Part shown: positions 25,965-34,514 of the stretch, one piece after another
Position numbering within the stretch: the stretch's first letter is position 1
Layout of the letters: every line of letters starts with the position of its first letter
Assembly: GCA_031385445.1 (NCBI GenBank)
Contig: JANNBM010000055.1
Location: forward strand, 1-64,000
Length of the DNA stretch: 64,000 nucleotides
Origin: CAIYZT01 sp031385445
Lineage (GTDB): Bacteria > Pseudomonadota > Alphaproteobacteria > Rhodobacterales > Rhodobacteraceae
Reading direction: 5' to 3'
The notes under the pieces: generated by a model
Told to the model about the DNA's origin: nothing
Seen by the model: only the letters and a program-made list of their open reading frames with translations
Database searches by the model: none
Translations under genes and position numbers: made by a program

Positions 25965-28934
25965 CTATCTGGCGATCAGCAAGGCCTCGTGGCGCTTCAG
26001 GGCGCGGCGCGCGGCAGCGTAGTTCTCGATGCCCGCATCCGTCTTCAATTCGGGGAACAGGTCAAAGATTTCCGAGCGTTGCGCGTTCCCCATGCCCTTC
26101 AGCGTCAGGTCGCCGGGCTGGAAGCTTTCAGTCCAGGCCCCATTCGACAGGACAACCTCGTGGCGGTCGCACATGAAGTGGATATAGGACGTGCCCGCGA
26201 CGTCAACCGAATGAATGCCCTTGCCCGCCGCCAGATGCTTGGCCGCAACCAGAACTTCGTGCTCGTCGAAATACAGCGCTGTGCGGTCGTTGGCGACCAG
26301 CAGGCGGTGGTTCGGCGAAACCAGCATGTCACGTTCTGGCAGGCCGTTGCCAAGCGAGCCTTGACGCACCAGGATCGGCTTCAAGTGCGGTGCTGCGGAC
26401 AAATCGGCCCAGGACAGGTCACGCCGGCCCATCCAGCGGATTTCCTGCATGCCGTTGTCGCGGGTGATGATCTTGTCACCGATGCGCAGGCTTTCGACCG
26501 GCACTTCACCACGCGGCGTTGCAATCATCGTGCCGGGGGTAAAGCAGGGGATGACATTCTCGATGTTGACAAAGGACATCGTGCCCACAACATCGCGTGT
26601 CGTCGGGTCCAGAAACTGAACCGTGCCATTTTCCGGGTTCGCATCATCATAGATGATTTTCAGCGGGCCAGAACCGGACAGGTCAAGCGTGTCAAAGTCA
26701 TCGCCGCCTTCGTTTCCGTCCACCACATCGCCGACGCCGCCACCGACGACCACATCGCGGTCATTGCCACCGGACAGGGTGTCCGCACCCTGACCGCCCA
26801 CCAGCGTGTCAGCGCCGGTGCCGCCGTAAACCTCGTCATTGTCGATGCCGCCATCAAGGCTGTCTGCGCCGGCGTCACCAAACAGCGTGTCCTTGTCGTC
26901 CATGCCAAAGATGGTGTCGTTGCCGTCACCGCCATGGATCAGGTCCAGACCGTTGTTCGGGGCCAGATCGGTGGCGTCCGGAATGTTCACGCTGTCGGGC
27001 GTGCCCGGGCCATAGCCGCCATACACCAGATCGTTGCCCTTGCCCGCATCAATGCTGTCGGAGCCTTCGGCGCCAATGATCGTGTCATTGCCGTCGCCGC
27101 CATCCACGGTGTCATTGTCCACACCCGCATCGACCCAGTCGTTGCCGGTGCCTGCGTTGATCTTGTCCGCATCGTCGCCCGTGCGGATGATGTCATCCCC
27201 CGCCCCGGCATCCACGGTGTCGCGGTCATTGTTCGGGTCAGTGTCTGCAGGGTAAAGGCCCGGATAGCCTTGGTCAGGGCGCTGATCAAACGGATTGCCG
27301 GTCGAGGTGTCGATGACGTCATTGCCGTCACCCCCTGCGACCACGTCAGACCCATCGCCTGCCAATATCGTGTCGTTCTCGGTCCCGCCGTCAATGTTGT
27401 CGTTTCCATTGCCACCCGTGATCGAGTCGGCACCACTGCCGCCCTGAAAGGTGTCATTGCCTTCGCCGCCATCCAACACATCACTGCCGTCGCCGCCATA
27501 GATCAGGTCCATGCCGTTGCCGCCAAACACGATGTCGTTGCCCAGACCGGAATAGACGGTATCGTTACCGTCACCAGCACGAACATAATCGTCATTCGGG
27601 CCAGCGCCGGGCAAAAGGGCGTCATTGGCGTCAATCCGGTCGCCGTTCGGGTCGACGTAGGACCCGTTGATCAGATCGCCACCCGCCGTGCCGTCAACAT
27701 AACCGTCGGGGCGCGCGTCGCGCAAAACGGTTTCGATGTTCCGGAACACCATGGTCCCGCCGCCGACAAACCTGACGGTGCCGTTTTCGCCATTCAGCGG
27801 GTCATAGGTAATGGATGCGACATCCAGGCCGCGCAGGTCCAATGTGTCATTGTCGACACCACCCTCGGAACCGTCCACAAAATCACCGGCATTGCCGCCG
27901 ACAAAAAGGTCGCGGTCGTCGCCGCCTGTCAGGCTGTCATTGCCCGCGCCGCCGGTCAGCAGATCGTCGCCGGTGCCACCGGTGACAGTATCGTTGCCAT
28001 CGCCACCCTCCAGCGTGTCAGCCCCCGCATCGCCGGCAACCAGATCATTGCCAAGGCCGCCATAAAGCTTGTCGGCGTCGTTGCCGCCATACAGCTGGTC
28101 ATTGCCGCCAGCGCCCGTGATGGTGTCGTTCCCGCCATTGCCCCAGAACTGATTGGTGAAAGTGTCCGAAGAGCTGGAGCCCTGCTGGTCAAACCCGGTC
28201 AGACTGTCGGCAAAGTTGGAGCCGATCACGCCATCAATACCACCGGCAATCTGATCATTGGCGGCATCGCCACCCGACAGCTGGCTGGTGGCCAGATTGA
28301 CGGTTACACCGGCGGCCGAAGCCGAATAGTCTATGTTGTCCTGACCTGCATTGCCCTGGAACGTATCCGCACCGGCGCCGCCGATGAACAGATCGTCACC
28401 CGCCCCGCCCTCAAGATAGTTTGCGCCCACGCCGCCCGACAGGGTGTCGTTGCCCGCACCGCCGTAAACCTTGTCGTTGCCTTGCTCGCCATACAGAACG
28501 TCGTTGCCGTCGCCGCCGTAAATCAAGTCGTTGTAACCGGACGTCTGGGGCGGGCAATTGCCGCCTGTGCCACGGGTCCCGCCAGAGCCGCCTGTGCCGC
28601 GCGTACCGCCTGTGCCGCGCGTACCGCCTGAACCGCCTGAGCCGCCGACGGTCACGCCGCTCAGCTCGCTGTCGCCATAAATCGTATCGTTGCCAGCGCC
28701 ACCCGTCAGAGTGTCATTGCCCGCACCGCCGTAAACCTTGTCGTTGCCCAGTCCGGCATCGACGCAGTCATTGCCATCCCCGGCGACGATCACGTCATCA
28801 TTGCCAAACGTACCCGGCAAAATCGCATCGTTACCGTCAATCCGGTCGCCGTTCGCATCAATATAGCCCGGCAACATGGTGTTGTTGCCATCGGTTCCCG
28901 TAACAATGCCGTCCCGGCTATTAGAATTTGTCAT
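25965..28934 (-). CDS. RTX (hemolysin-type calcium-binding) protein with C-terminal Hint domain
   Basis: A 989-residue acidic secreted-type protein. Dozens of GGxGxD nonapeptides (GGDGNDTI, GGAGNDTL) form two blocks, about 40-400 and 440-750. Residues 797 onwards, CFTPGTMIATPRGEVPVESL to SPNHRLL, form a Hint domain of the hedgehog/intein type found in Rhodobacterales RTX proteins. The two RTX halves are duplicates: N-terminal IDANGDRIDGNDAILPG recurs as VDPNGDRIDANDALLPG at about 427-443. A low-complexity GGSGGTRGT insert lies at 97-126. Type I secretion is likely, but no ABC exporter is nearby. GGAG precedes the ATG. Confidence 0.92.
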   Translation of the reverse strand: MTNSNSRDGIVTGTDGNNTMLPGYIDANGDRIDGNDAILPGTFGNDDVIVAGDGNDCVDAGLGNDKVYGGAGNDTLTGGAGNDTIYGDSELSGVTVGGSGGSGGTRGTGGTRGTGGSGGTRGTGGNCPPQTSGYNDLIYGGDGNDVLYGEQGNDKVYGGAGNDTLSGGVGANYLEGGAGDDLFIGGAGADTFQGNAGQDNIDYSASAAGVTVNLATSQLSGGDAANDQIAGGIDGVIGSNFADSLTGFDQQGSSSSDTFTNQFWGNGGNDTITGAGGNDQLYGGNDADKLYGGLGNDLVAGDAGADTLEGGDGNDTVTGGTGDDLLTGGAGNDSLTGGDDRDLFVGGNAGDFVDGSEGGVDNDTLDLRGLDVASITYDPLNGENGTVRFVGGGTMVFRNIETVLRDARPDGYVDGTAGGDLINGSYVDPNGDRIDANDALLPGAGPNDDYVRAGDGNDTVYSGLGNDIVFGGNGMDLIYGGDGSDVLDGGEGNDTFQGGSGADSITGGNGNDNIDGGTENDTILAGDGSDVVAGGDGNDVIDTSTGNPFDQRPDQGYPGLYPADTDPNNDRDTVDAGAGDDIIRTGDDADKINAGTGNDWVDAGVDNDTVDGGDGNDTIIGAEGSDSIDAGKGNDLVYGGYGPGTPDSVNIPDATDLAPNNGLDLIHGGDGNDTIFGMDDKDTLFGDAGADSLDGGIDNDEVYGGTGADTLVGGQGADTLSGGNDRDVVVGGGVGDVVDGNEGGDDFDTLDLSGSGPLKIIYDDANPENGTVQFLDPTTRDVVGTMSFVNIENVIPCFTPGTMIATPRGEVPVESLRIGDKIITRDNGMQEIRWMGRRDLSWADLSAAPHLKPILVRQGSLGNGLPERDMLVSPNHRLLVANDRTALYFDEHEVLVAAKHLAAGKGIHSVDVAGTSYIHFMCDRHEVVLSNGAWTESFQPGDLTLKGMGNAQRSEIFDLFPELKTDAGIENYAAARRALKRHEALLIAR
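28565..28640. repeat. 18-bp tandem repeats coding for a GGTRGT linker
   Basis: The unit cctgtgccgcgcgtaccg occurs twice in perfect tandem, with shorter degenerate copies on both sides. It codes for the Gly-Thr-Arg-rich insert in the RTX protein. Copy-number change would lengthen the linker in frame. Confidence 0.75.
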
Positions 28935-29882
28935 GACAGCTTCTCCAAAAGAACCGGTTTGTATGAAAAGACAAAAAGGGTCTGGGGCTTTGCCAGGCTC
29001 ATCACGACGACACCGTCACAGCCCACCGGGCTGGCCTCTGTCATGTTTTGGTTGGTCAGCAGCACCACACACACTCCGTCACATTTCGGGGATCACCCCC
29101 ATCTCGAATTCACAGGGCCCTGCGGCCTTGCGCTGCTCTGGTTAACCCCCGGCACACCTTTCGGAATGCCAAAAGTCATCGGCCACAAAATGTGGCCGAA
29201 CCAATCGCCGAGCTGTCGTGATCGTCGCAATGCAAGGAGGGTGTACGGTTTGGACTGGGCGGAACCTCCACCCTGTGGGCAGGTCTCCCTGCCACCAAAC
29301 AAAATCGACACATCCCGCGAAATTCGGCAACACCACTAACAGACCGCCCCCACGGCCTTTGCCCTCCAAGAAGGACGCTTTTTAATTACCTTTGATTCAC
29401 CGTGTCGGGAAGGGGAAAAACGGCGGGAAGGTGTCAGCTTGGCGGCAGCGGCGCCCTGATCCCGGGTGAATGACGCGGCGCAAGATAACCTGTGATTGAG
29501 TGCTGTTTCACCCAAGGAAACACTTGTCAGCCGGACAATTTGCCAACCTCCTGTGTTTATTGCTTATCCGGACAAAACGCTGCCTTGGGCAGTGCCCCGA
29601 TTGTGGCGGACCGCGAAACCTTTCCGCACATTAACCAACCCGCTGCATTTTCACCGCAATTCCAACACATTTGCCCAAGTGCTGTTGCGCGGTTCGCATC
29701 AATTTTAGGAAAATCGCACCATCATTGCGCATTGGCGGATTGTTGGGGTTCAACAGCCGCGAATCGGCCCGCCGCACTTGACCATAGTTTCGCCATCTTT
29801 CTGCCGTTTTTGCCCGCCGCTTGACAGTGTATTCCCCCCAGTGCCAGATCGACCTTTCCCGTCACAAGGTTGCACCGCCGAC
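28935..29882. promoter_or_regulatory. Long divergent intergenic region upstream of the RTX gene
   Basis: About 950 bases are without a convincing gene and are less GC-rich than the coding DNA. It holds a perfect hairpin cggccaca-aaa-tgtggccg (29180-29198) and several AT-rich patches (near 29380-29400 and 29620-29720) that could carry promoters for the RTX gene on the minus strand and the APH-like gene on the plus strand. Its size suggests multiple regulator sites, as for surface-protein genes. Confidence 0.5.
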
Positions 29883-30911
29883 ATGAGACAAGCGAACCTT
29901 CTGACCCCGGCCCAGATTCTGGAGGCGACAGCGGCGCATTTCGCCGCGCCCGTGATCAAGCTGACGGCCCCAGGTGGGCGGTCGCGCACCAGCTTTCGCG
30001 CCTATTTCGCGGACCGCACCATCATCGTCAGTCAGCGCAAGGACACCGATCAGGCGCAGGTCGAACGCCGCGTGCTGACCGCGTTGGATGGAGTCACCGA
30101 CCGGGTGCCGCGCCACCTTGGCTCCCGGGGCAGTTTGCTGTTTCAAAGTGATGTCGGGCCGGACCGGTTGAACTGGCTGATCCACACCCTGCCCCCCGAA
30201 CAGCGCCCGGCCCTTGCCGCGCAAGCCATCGACGCCCTGTTCGAGATTCATCTGGCCGCCGCCCATGCGGGCCTGAACCACGGTTTGCCGACCGCCAGCA
30301 TACGCGCCTATCCGGACGACGATATCGTCAGGGCCGCCCAGCGCCTGGCCGTTCAGATGCGCCACACGGGTCCGGCCCTGGATCCCGCCAGCCTCAGCCC
30401 GCTGTTTCGCGCGCGCCCCATCCGCTTTGTCAAATGGGATTGCCGGGCCGGAAATGCCGGAGTTGACCCAAGCGGCCGCCTGCGCTGGTTTGATTTCGAG
30501 GATGCCCGGCTTGCCCAGGGCCCGGAGGATTTTGCCTGGCTGATCGCGGATGAAACCTGGCCCGTCGATATGGCGCAGATGCTGGACATGGTTGCCGCCC
30601 GCCTGTCACCGGACATCACAGACGCGCCGCTGGCCTATATGACCTATCTGGAAGAGTTTACAACCCTGCATGCCGCGCGCCGCATCCGGCTGATTTTCTC
30701 GGAGGCAAAACGCAGGGGCTGGTCGGACCGCGCCACGATCCTGAAACTGGACCATGTCGGCGCCAATCCGCATATGGGGGAAAGGCTTTGCGTTGCCGCA
30801 ACCGCGCTTGCCCTGCGCAACCGCTCCACCGCCCCCCTGGCCCCCGTCATGGAGCTTGCCGCCGAGGTGTTTCGCAAAGTGCGCATCCCCCCGAACGGGC
30901 CAAATTCCTGA
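29883..30911 (+). CDS. Aminoglycoside-phosphotransferase-fold protein
   Basis: The 342-residue protein has a divergent APH/choline-kinase-like catalytic region: KWDCRAGNAGVDPSGRLRWFDFEDARLAQGPEDFAWL. The Asp and Asn of the HxDxxxxN loop are kept, but the His is replaced by Trp. The FDFEDA stretch matches the metal-binding Asp motif. It is probably a small-molecule kinase of unknown substrate. ATG 29883 is chosen over an upstream TTG because coding composition begins there. Confidence 0.6.
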   Translation: MRQANLLTPAQILEATAAHFAAPVIKLTAPGGRSRTSFRAYFADRTIIVSQRKDTDQAQVERRVLTALDGVTDRVPRHLGSRGSLLFQSDVGPDRLNWLIHTLPPEQRPALAAQAIDALFEIHLAAAHAGLNHGLPTASIRAYPDDDIVRAAQRLAVQMRHTGPALDPASLSPLFRARPIRFVKWDCRAGNAGVDPSGRLRWFDFEDARLAQGPEDFAWLIADETWPVDMAQMLDMVAARLSPDITDAPLAYMTYLEEFTTLHAARRIRLIFSEAKRRGWSDRATILKLDHVGANPHMGERLCVAATALALRNRSTAPLAPVMELAAEVFRKVRIPPNGPNS

Positions 30912-31026
30912 TTTCGGTCAGCGCGCCGCCCTGCCGCGGGCCATCGGCCACCTGATAAATCCTGCACCCCTGCCACATGGGCCGGCTCTTGGACCCCCGT
31001 GTTTTGTGCGCTCAATATCTCAAAGC

Positions 31027-31566
31027 CTATTTGCGGCGCTGGTGTTCGTCCAGTCGCGGCATGATCTCGACGAAATTGCAGGGGCGGTGGCGGTGGTCAA
31101 GCTGTTTGACGAGGATTTCATCCCACGCATCGCGGCAGGCGCTGGGGCTGCCCGGCAGCGCAAACAGGTAGGTGCCGTTTGACACGCCGCCAGTGGCGCG
31201 GCTTTGCAGGGCAGAGGTGCCGATTTTCTGCATCGAGACGATGGTGAAAACCGTGCTGAACGCCTCAATTTCCTTTTCGTAAACGTCGCGGTGCGCTTCG
31301 ATGGTCACATCGCGCCCGGTCAGGCCGGTGCCGCCGGTGGACAGGATCACGTCGATGGCCGGATCGGCGCACCATTGGCGCAGTTTATCCGCGATGTCGG
31401 CGCGGTCATCCGGGCAGATGTGACGCGCGGCGAGGATATGGCCCGCCCCGGTCAACCGTTCGGCGAGCGTATCGCCAGAGCGGTCATCGCCAGCGGTGCG
31501 GGTGTCGGACACGGTCAGCACCGCGATGCGGACCGGCACGAAATGTCTGGTTTCGTCGATGCTCAT
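31027..31566 (-). CDS. moaB: Molybdenum cofactor biosynthesis protein B
   Basis: A 179-residue MoaB/MogA-family protein that adenylylates molybdopterin before metal insertion. Motifs are IAVLTVSDTRT near the start, ILSTGGTGLTGRDVTIEA, and FALPGSPSACRDAW. The ATG overlaps the stop of the uracil-DNA glycosylase gene (ATGA), so the two are translated together, although their pathways differ. Confidence 0.93.
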   Translation of the reverse strand: MSIDETRHFVPVRIAVLTVSDTRTAGDDRSGDTLAERLTGAGHILAARHICPDDRADIADKLRQWCADPAIDVILSTGGTGLTGRDVTIEAHRDVYEKEIEAFSTVFTIVSMQKIGTSALQSRATGGVSNGTYLFALPGSPSACRDAWDEILVKQLDHRHRPCNFVEIMPRLDEHQRRK

Positions 31567-32363
31567 TTCAGCCTCGCTTTGAGGGACAGAAGGTCGGCCC
31601 AAGCCTCGCGTTTGGCGGCGGGAGTGCGCAGCAATGTGGCGGGATGGGTCATGGGCAAAAGCGGTTTGCCAAACGCTTGCGTCCATGTGCCGCGCGCCGA
31701 CTGGGTGCCAGTCAGCGCCTGCAAAGGGGTGGCGCCGAGGGTGACGATGAAATCGGGATTGGCAAGCGCGATGTGGCGTTCGGTGAAGGGGCGCAGCAGG
31801 GCGATCTCGCCCGGTTCTGGATCGCGGTTGCCGGGGGGGCGCCAAGGGACGATGGGGATGAGGTACAGCGATGTGACGGCGTCCGGGCTGCTGCGCGACA
31901 GGCCGATCGCGGCGAACATCGCGTCCAGAAGCTGGCCCGCAGGCCCGGTCAGGGGGCGGCCCTGCAGGTCTTCGTCGCGGCCCGGCGCTTCGGTCAGGAT
32001 CAGGACGCGGGCGGCGGGATTGCCGTCGGCAAAGACGGTGGATTTCGCGCCACGTTTCAACTCGCACTGGTCGAAGGCGGCGATGGCGGCGTGAAGAGCG
32101 CCCAGCGTGTCGCAGGCGCGGGCGGCGGCGATGGCGGCTTGGACGGGATCGGTGCCCGATTGCGGCGCGGGTGGCGCGGGGCGTTTGGGCAGAGGGGCAT
32201 TTGCAGCGGGGGCTGCGAGGCGGGCCCATGGGGCGGCGTCGGGCAACGCAAAGCTGTCCTGGGGGGTGTCCTGCACCACCTCGCTTACGCCAAGATCGAC
32301 CTGCCAGGCCAAAGCGGCCAGCGCGGCATTCCAGTCGTGGCTGATGTCAGCGGCGATTCCCAT
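31563..32363 (-). CDS. Family 4-like uracil-DNA glycosylase lacking the iron-sulfur cysteines
   Basis: A 266-residue protein. The uracil-site motif is LTEAPGRDEDLQGRPLTGPAGQLLD (from about residue 123), with PWRPPGNRDP and a C-terminal THPATLLR. In family 4 enzymes four cysteines bind a [4Fe-4S] cluster. Here only C100 of the first pair remains; the third and fourth positions are Trp (174) and Leu (about 190). The N-terminal 70 residues are Ala/Pro-rich and extra. It probably removes uracil from DNA, but without the cluster. Confidence 0.85.
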   Translation of the reverse strand: MGIAADISHDWNAALAALAWQVDLGVSEVVQDTPQDSFALPDAAPWARLAAPAANAPLPKRPAPPAPQSGTDPVQAAIAAARACDTLGALHAAIAAFDQCELKRGAKSTVFADGNPAARVLILTEAPGRDEDLQGRPLTGPAGQLLDAMFAAIGLSRSSPDAVTSLYLIPIVPWRPPGNRDPEPGEIALLRPFTERHIALANPDFIVTLGATPLQALTGTQSARGTWTQAFGKPLLPMTHPATLLRTPAAKREAWADLLSLKARLK

Positions 32364-32720
32364 GCGGCAAGTGTAGTGCGGCGCGCGGGCAGGCTCAATC
32401 AGGCAATGGCGCCGATTGACTTGGGGCTGCGCAGGGCAGTTGATTGAGCGGATGAGCGCCGTTTCAGGATGTCCGGCAAGATTGGTCGGTATGGCCATGC
32501 CGCCTGCCTTTGTCTGCGGCCGCCTTTGGCTTGCCGCGCGCTGGTCCATACGGCATTTTCGGTTTTGGGTGGCCAGGATCGCCTTTTGCCGCGCAGGCCC
32601 TGCGTGGTTTGGTCGCGCCGTGCTGCCGATAACGCGATTGGCTGTGTGTTTGGTTGGAATTCGGCGCGGGCGGGGACATTTTGGCCGTCGTTTCAGCTGA
32701 ATGGCGGCTTTGAGCTGCCG
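32364..32720. other. Interval without a recognisable gene
   Basis: Open frames on both strands lack ribosome sites and family motifs. The 5' side must contain the promoter of the glycosylase-moaB pair. Confidence 0.4.
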
Positions 32721-33095
32721 ATGGAACGCGCGGCTGAAACGGCGCGGTTTGCCTTGCTCGCGGCGCTGTTTCGAACGCGGCTTTGGCAGGTGCATCTTGC
32801 GGCGGCGGCTTTTGGGTTTGGCGCGCTTTGGCACCCGGCTTTGATCACCCGGCGCGCGCGATATACCCCAGGGGCAGCCGCCTTTTACCCGTTGATCGGC
32901 CCCGATCTGATCGCGGGAACCGGCCCTGGTCAACGGCAATTTCTGGCCCTGCCGAAAAATGAGCTCGGGCTGCCCGATCTGATTTTGCTGACCGCCCAGC
33001 CCTCGGGTCCGCCCGCGTTCTGGCGCTGGTCCCTGCGCGGCGCACGGTTTGTGCCCCCTCCCGGTTCGCCTGCCGCCTTATGCCCCGCGGAATGA
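32721..33095 (+). CDS. Possible small protein of unknown function
   Basis: A 124-residue frame with a coding-like third-base bias begins at ATG 32721, with no clear ribosome site. It contains ALLAALFRTRLWQVHLAAAAFGFGALW, which could be a membrane helix, and a proline-rich tail ending 60 bases before pyrB. No family was recognised. It may be a decayed gene or simply open sequence in GC-rich DNA. Confidence 0.3.
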   Translation: MERAAETARFALLAALFRTRLWQVHLAAAAFGFGALWHPALITRRARYTPGAAAFYPLIGPDLIAGTGPGQRQFLALPKNELGLPDLILLTAQPSGPPAFWRWSLRGARFVPPPGSPAALCPAE

Positions 33096-33155
33096 TCGTT
33101 GCGCGCCGCCTTGCCCTTTGGCATAAGCGGCCAAATCCTTGGCAGGAGAAGCCCG

Positions 33156-34118
33156 ATGTCCTTCCGCGCCCGCCACCTTTTGGGGATCGAACAGCTTTCC
33201 CCGCTGGAAATCACCACGATTCTGGATCTGGCCGACCGCTATGTCGATCTGAACCGGCGCACGGTGAAACAGTCGGATGTGCTGTCGGGCATGACGCAGA
33301 TCAACATGTTTTTCGAAAACTCCACCCGCACGCAGGCGAGTTTCGAGTTGGCCGGAAAGCGGCTGGGCGCGGATGTGATGAACATGTCGGTGGCGCAGTC
33401 GAGCGTGAAGAAGGGCGAGACGCTGATCGACACGGCGATGACGCTGAACGCGATGCAGCCGGATCTTCTGGTGGTGCGGCACGGGGCCAGCGGGGCGGTG
33501 AACCTGCTGGCGTCCAAAGTGAATTGCGCGGTTCTGAATGCGGGCGACGGGCGGCACGAGCATCCGACGCAGGCTTTGCTGGACGCGCTGACGATCCGGC
33601 GGGCCAAGGGGCGCCTTCAGCGGCTGACGGTGGCGATTTGCGGCGATATTGCGCACAGCCGGGTGGCCCGGTCGAACCTGATCTTGTTGGGAAAGATGGA
33701 AAACCGCATCCGCCTGATCGCGCCGCCAACGCTGATGCCGGCCGGGGTGGGGGAGTTCGGCTGCGAGCTTTATGACGACATGCGCGCGGGGCTGGAAGGG
33801 GCGGATGTGGTGATGATGCTGCGCCTTCAGAAAGAGCGGATGGACGGCGGGTTCATTCCGTCAGAGCGGGAATATTACCACCGCTATGGGCTGGACGCGG
33901 AAAAGCTGTCGGTGGCCAAACCTGATGCGATCGTCATGCATCCGGGCCCGATGAACCGAGGGGTGGAGATTGACGGCGAGCTGGCCGATGACATCAACCG
34001 GTCGGTCATTCAGGAGCAGGTGGAAATGGGTGTTGCGGTACGGATGGCCTGCATGGACCTTCTGGCGCGGAACCTGCGGGCCGAGCGCGGGCGCAAAGCA
34101 GTGGGGGTGATGGTGTGA
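33156..34118 (+). CDS. pyrB: Aspartate carbamoyltransferase catalytic subunit
   Basis: A 320-residue enzyme of pyrimidine synthesis that makes N-carbamoyl-aspartate. The carbamoyl-phosphate motif FENSTRTQASFE and the later HPTQALLD, GDIAHSRVARSN and MHPGPMNRG are classical. CAGGAGAA precedes the ATG. It heads an operon in which every stop overlaps the next start as far as plsY's neighbour pyrC. No pyrI regulatory gene is seen. Confidence 0.95.
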   Translation: MSFRARHLLGIEQLSPLEITTILDLADRYVDLNRRTVKQSDVLSGMTQINMFFENSTRTQASFELAGKRLGADVMNMSVAQSSVKKGETLIDTAMTLNAMQPDLLVVRHGASGAVNLLASKVNCAVLNAGDGRHEHPTQALLDALTIRRAKGRLQRLTVAICGDIAHSRVARSNLILLGKMENRIRLIAPPTLMPAGVGEFGCELYDDMRAGLEGADVVMMLRLQKERMDGGFIPSEREYYHRYGLDAEKLSVAKPDAIVMHPGPMNRGVEIDGELADDINRSVIQEQVEMGVAVRMACMDLLARNLRAERGRKAVGVMV

Positions 34119-34255
34119 TGGGAGCCGATGAGAGCGTGATGGAGAGCGCCACGCTTTTGGCCGCAGCGGTGCGTGCGATCACGCACCCTACCGAAGACGC
34201 CGGGCGTCTGGTTTGCGGTGTTGCGCCGTCGCCGGGAATTGGAGGCACACCATGA
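34118..34255 (+). CDS. Small ORF a between pyrB and pyrC-like gene (45 codons)
   Basis: It begins at ATG 34118 inside the pyrB stop (TGATG) and ends at TGA 34253-34255, which overlaps the next ATG. The peptide contains LAAAVRAITHPTEDAGRLVCG, most of it encoded by a REP-like palindrome. Whether the peptide is made or matters is unknown; the position suggests translational coupling through the operon. Confidence 0.45.
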   Translation: MGADESVMESATLLAAAVRAITHPTEDAGRLVCGVAPSPGIGGTP

Positions 34256-34384
34256 CTGCCGATTTCAAACGCCAATCGGTCCGCGCGGTAGGGTGCGTGA
34301 TGTCACGCACCGCCCGTTTGGCCGCAGTGGTGCGTGCGATCACGCACCCTACCGAAGTCCCCGGACGTCTGGTTTGTGGCATTG
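34155..34384. repeat. REP-like cluster: three GGTGCGTG palindromes in a duplicated 70-bp unit
   Basis: GGTGCGTG-NNNN-CACGCACC occurs at 34168-34187, 34292-34311 and 34329-34348. The first and third are in the same orientation within a 70-bp direct repeat (34155-34223 and 34315-34384, 161 bases apart). The middle copy is inverted, as shown by its GTAGG flank on the opposite side. This head-tail layout is typical of clustered REP elements. Confidence 0.8.
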
Positions 34385-34398
34385 GAGGCGCGCAATGA
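34252..34398 (+). CDS. Small ORF b, repeat-related to ORF a (48 codons)
   Basis: It starts at ATG 34252 after TTGGAGGC and ends in TGA overlapping ATG 34395. Its second half, LAAVVRAITHPTEVPGRLVCG, repeats ORF a almost exactly because both are coded by copies of the same DNA repeat. The start region (ATTGGAGGC...ATGAC) also recurs 143 bases later before ORF c. Confidence 0.45.
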   Translation: MTADFKRQSVRAVGCVMSRTARLAAVVRAITHPTEVPGRLVCGIGGAQ

Positions 34399-34514
34399 CC
34401 CCCGATCCTGACCGCAAACCGACCCGCGCCGAGATGCGCACCGGGGGGATGGTGGCGACGGTGGTACTGGTTTTACTGGCCCTGTTCACCATCGGCTTTA
34501 TCTGGATCGCATGA
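34395..34514 (+). CDS. Single-span membrane peptide (39 residues)
   Basis: The peptide has a charged N-terminus and one hydrophobic helix, GGMVATVVLVLLALFTIGFIW. A GGAGG ribosome site lies 8 bases before the ATG. The stop overlaps the start of the next gene (ATGA). Its role in the pyr operon is not known. Confidence 0.65.
   Translation: MTPDPDRKPTRAEMRTGGMVATVVLVLLALFTIGFIWIA

Noticed and set aside
25989..28631. 880-residue plus-strand frame opposite the RTX gene
   Set aside because: It is the mirror of the repetitive RTX coding sequence, rich in Val/Ala/Ile repeats, and has no ribosome site.
26000..28900. CRISPR-like regular repeats
   Set aside because: The repeated units are GGxGxD codons of the RTX protein; there are no conserved repeats with unrelated spacers.
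31027..32229. 400-residue frame extending moaB upstream
   Set aside because: The first 220 residues are Arg/Pro-rich antisense-like sequence within the glycosylase gene in another frame; MoaB begins at 31566.
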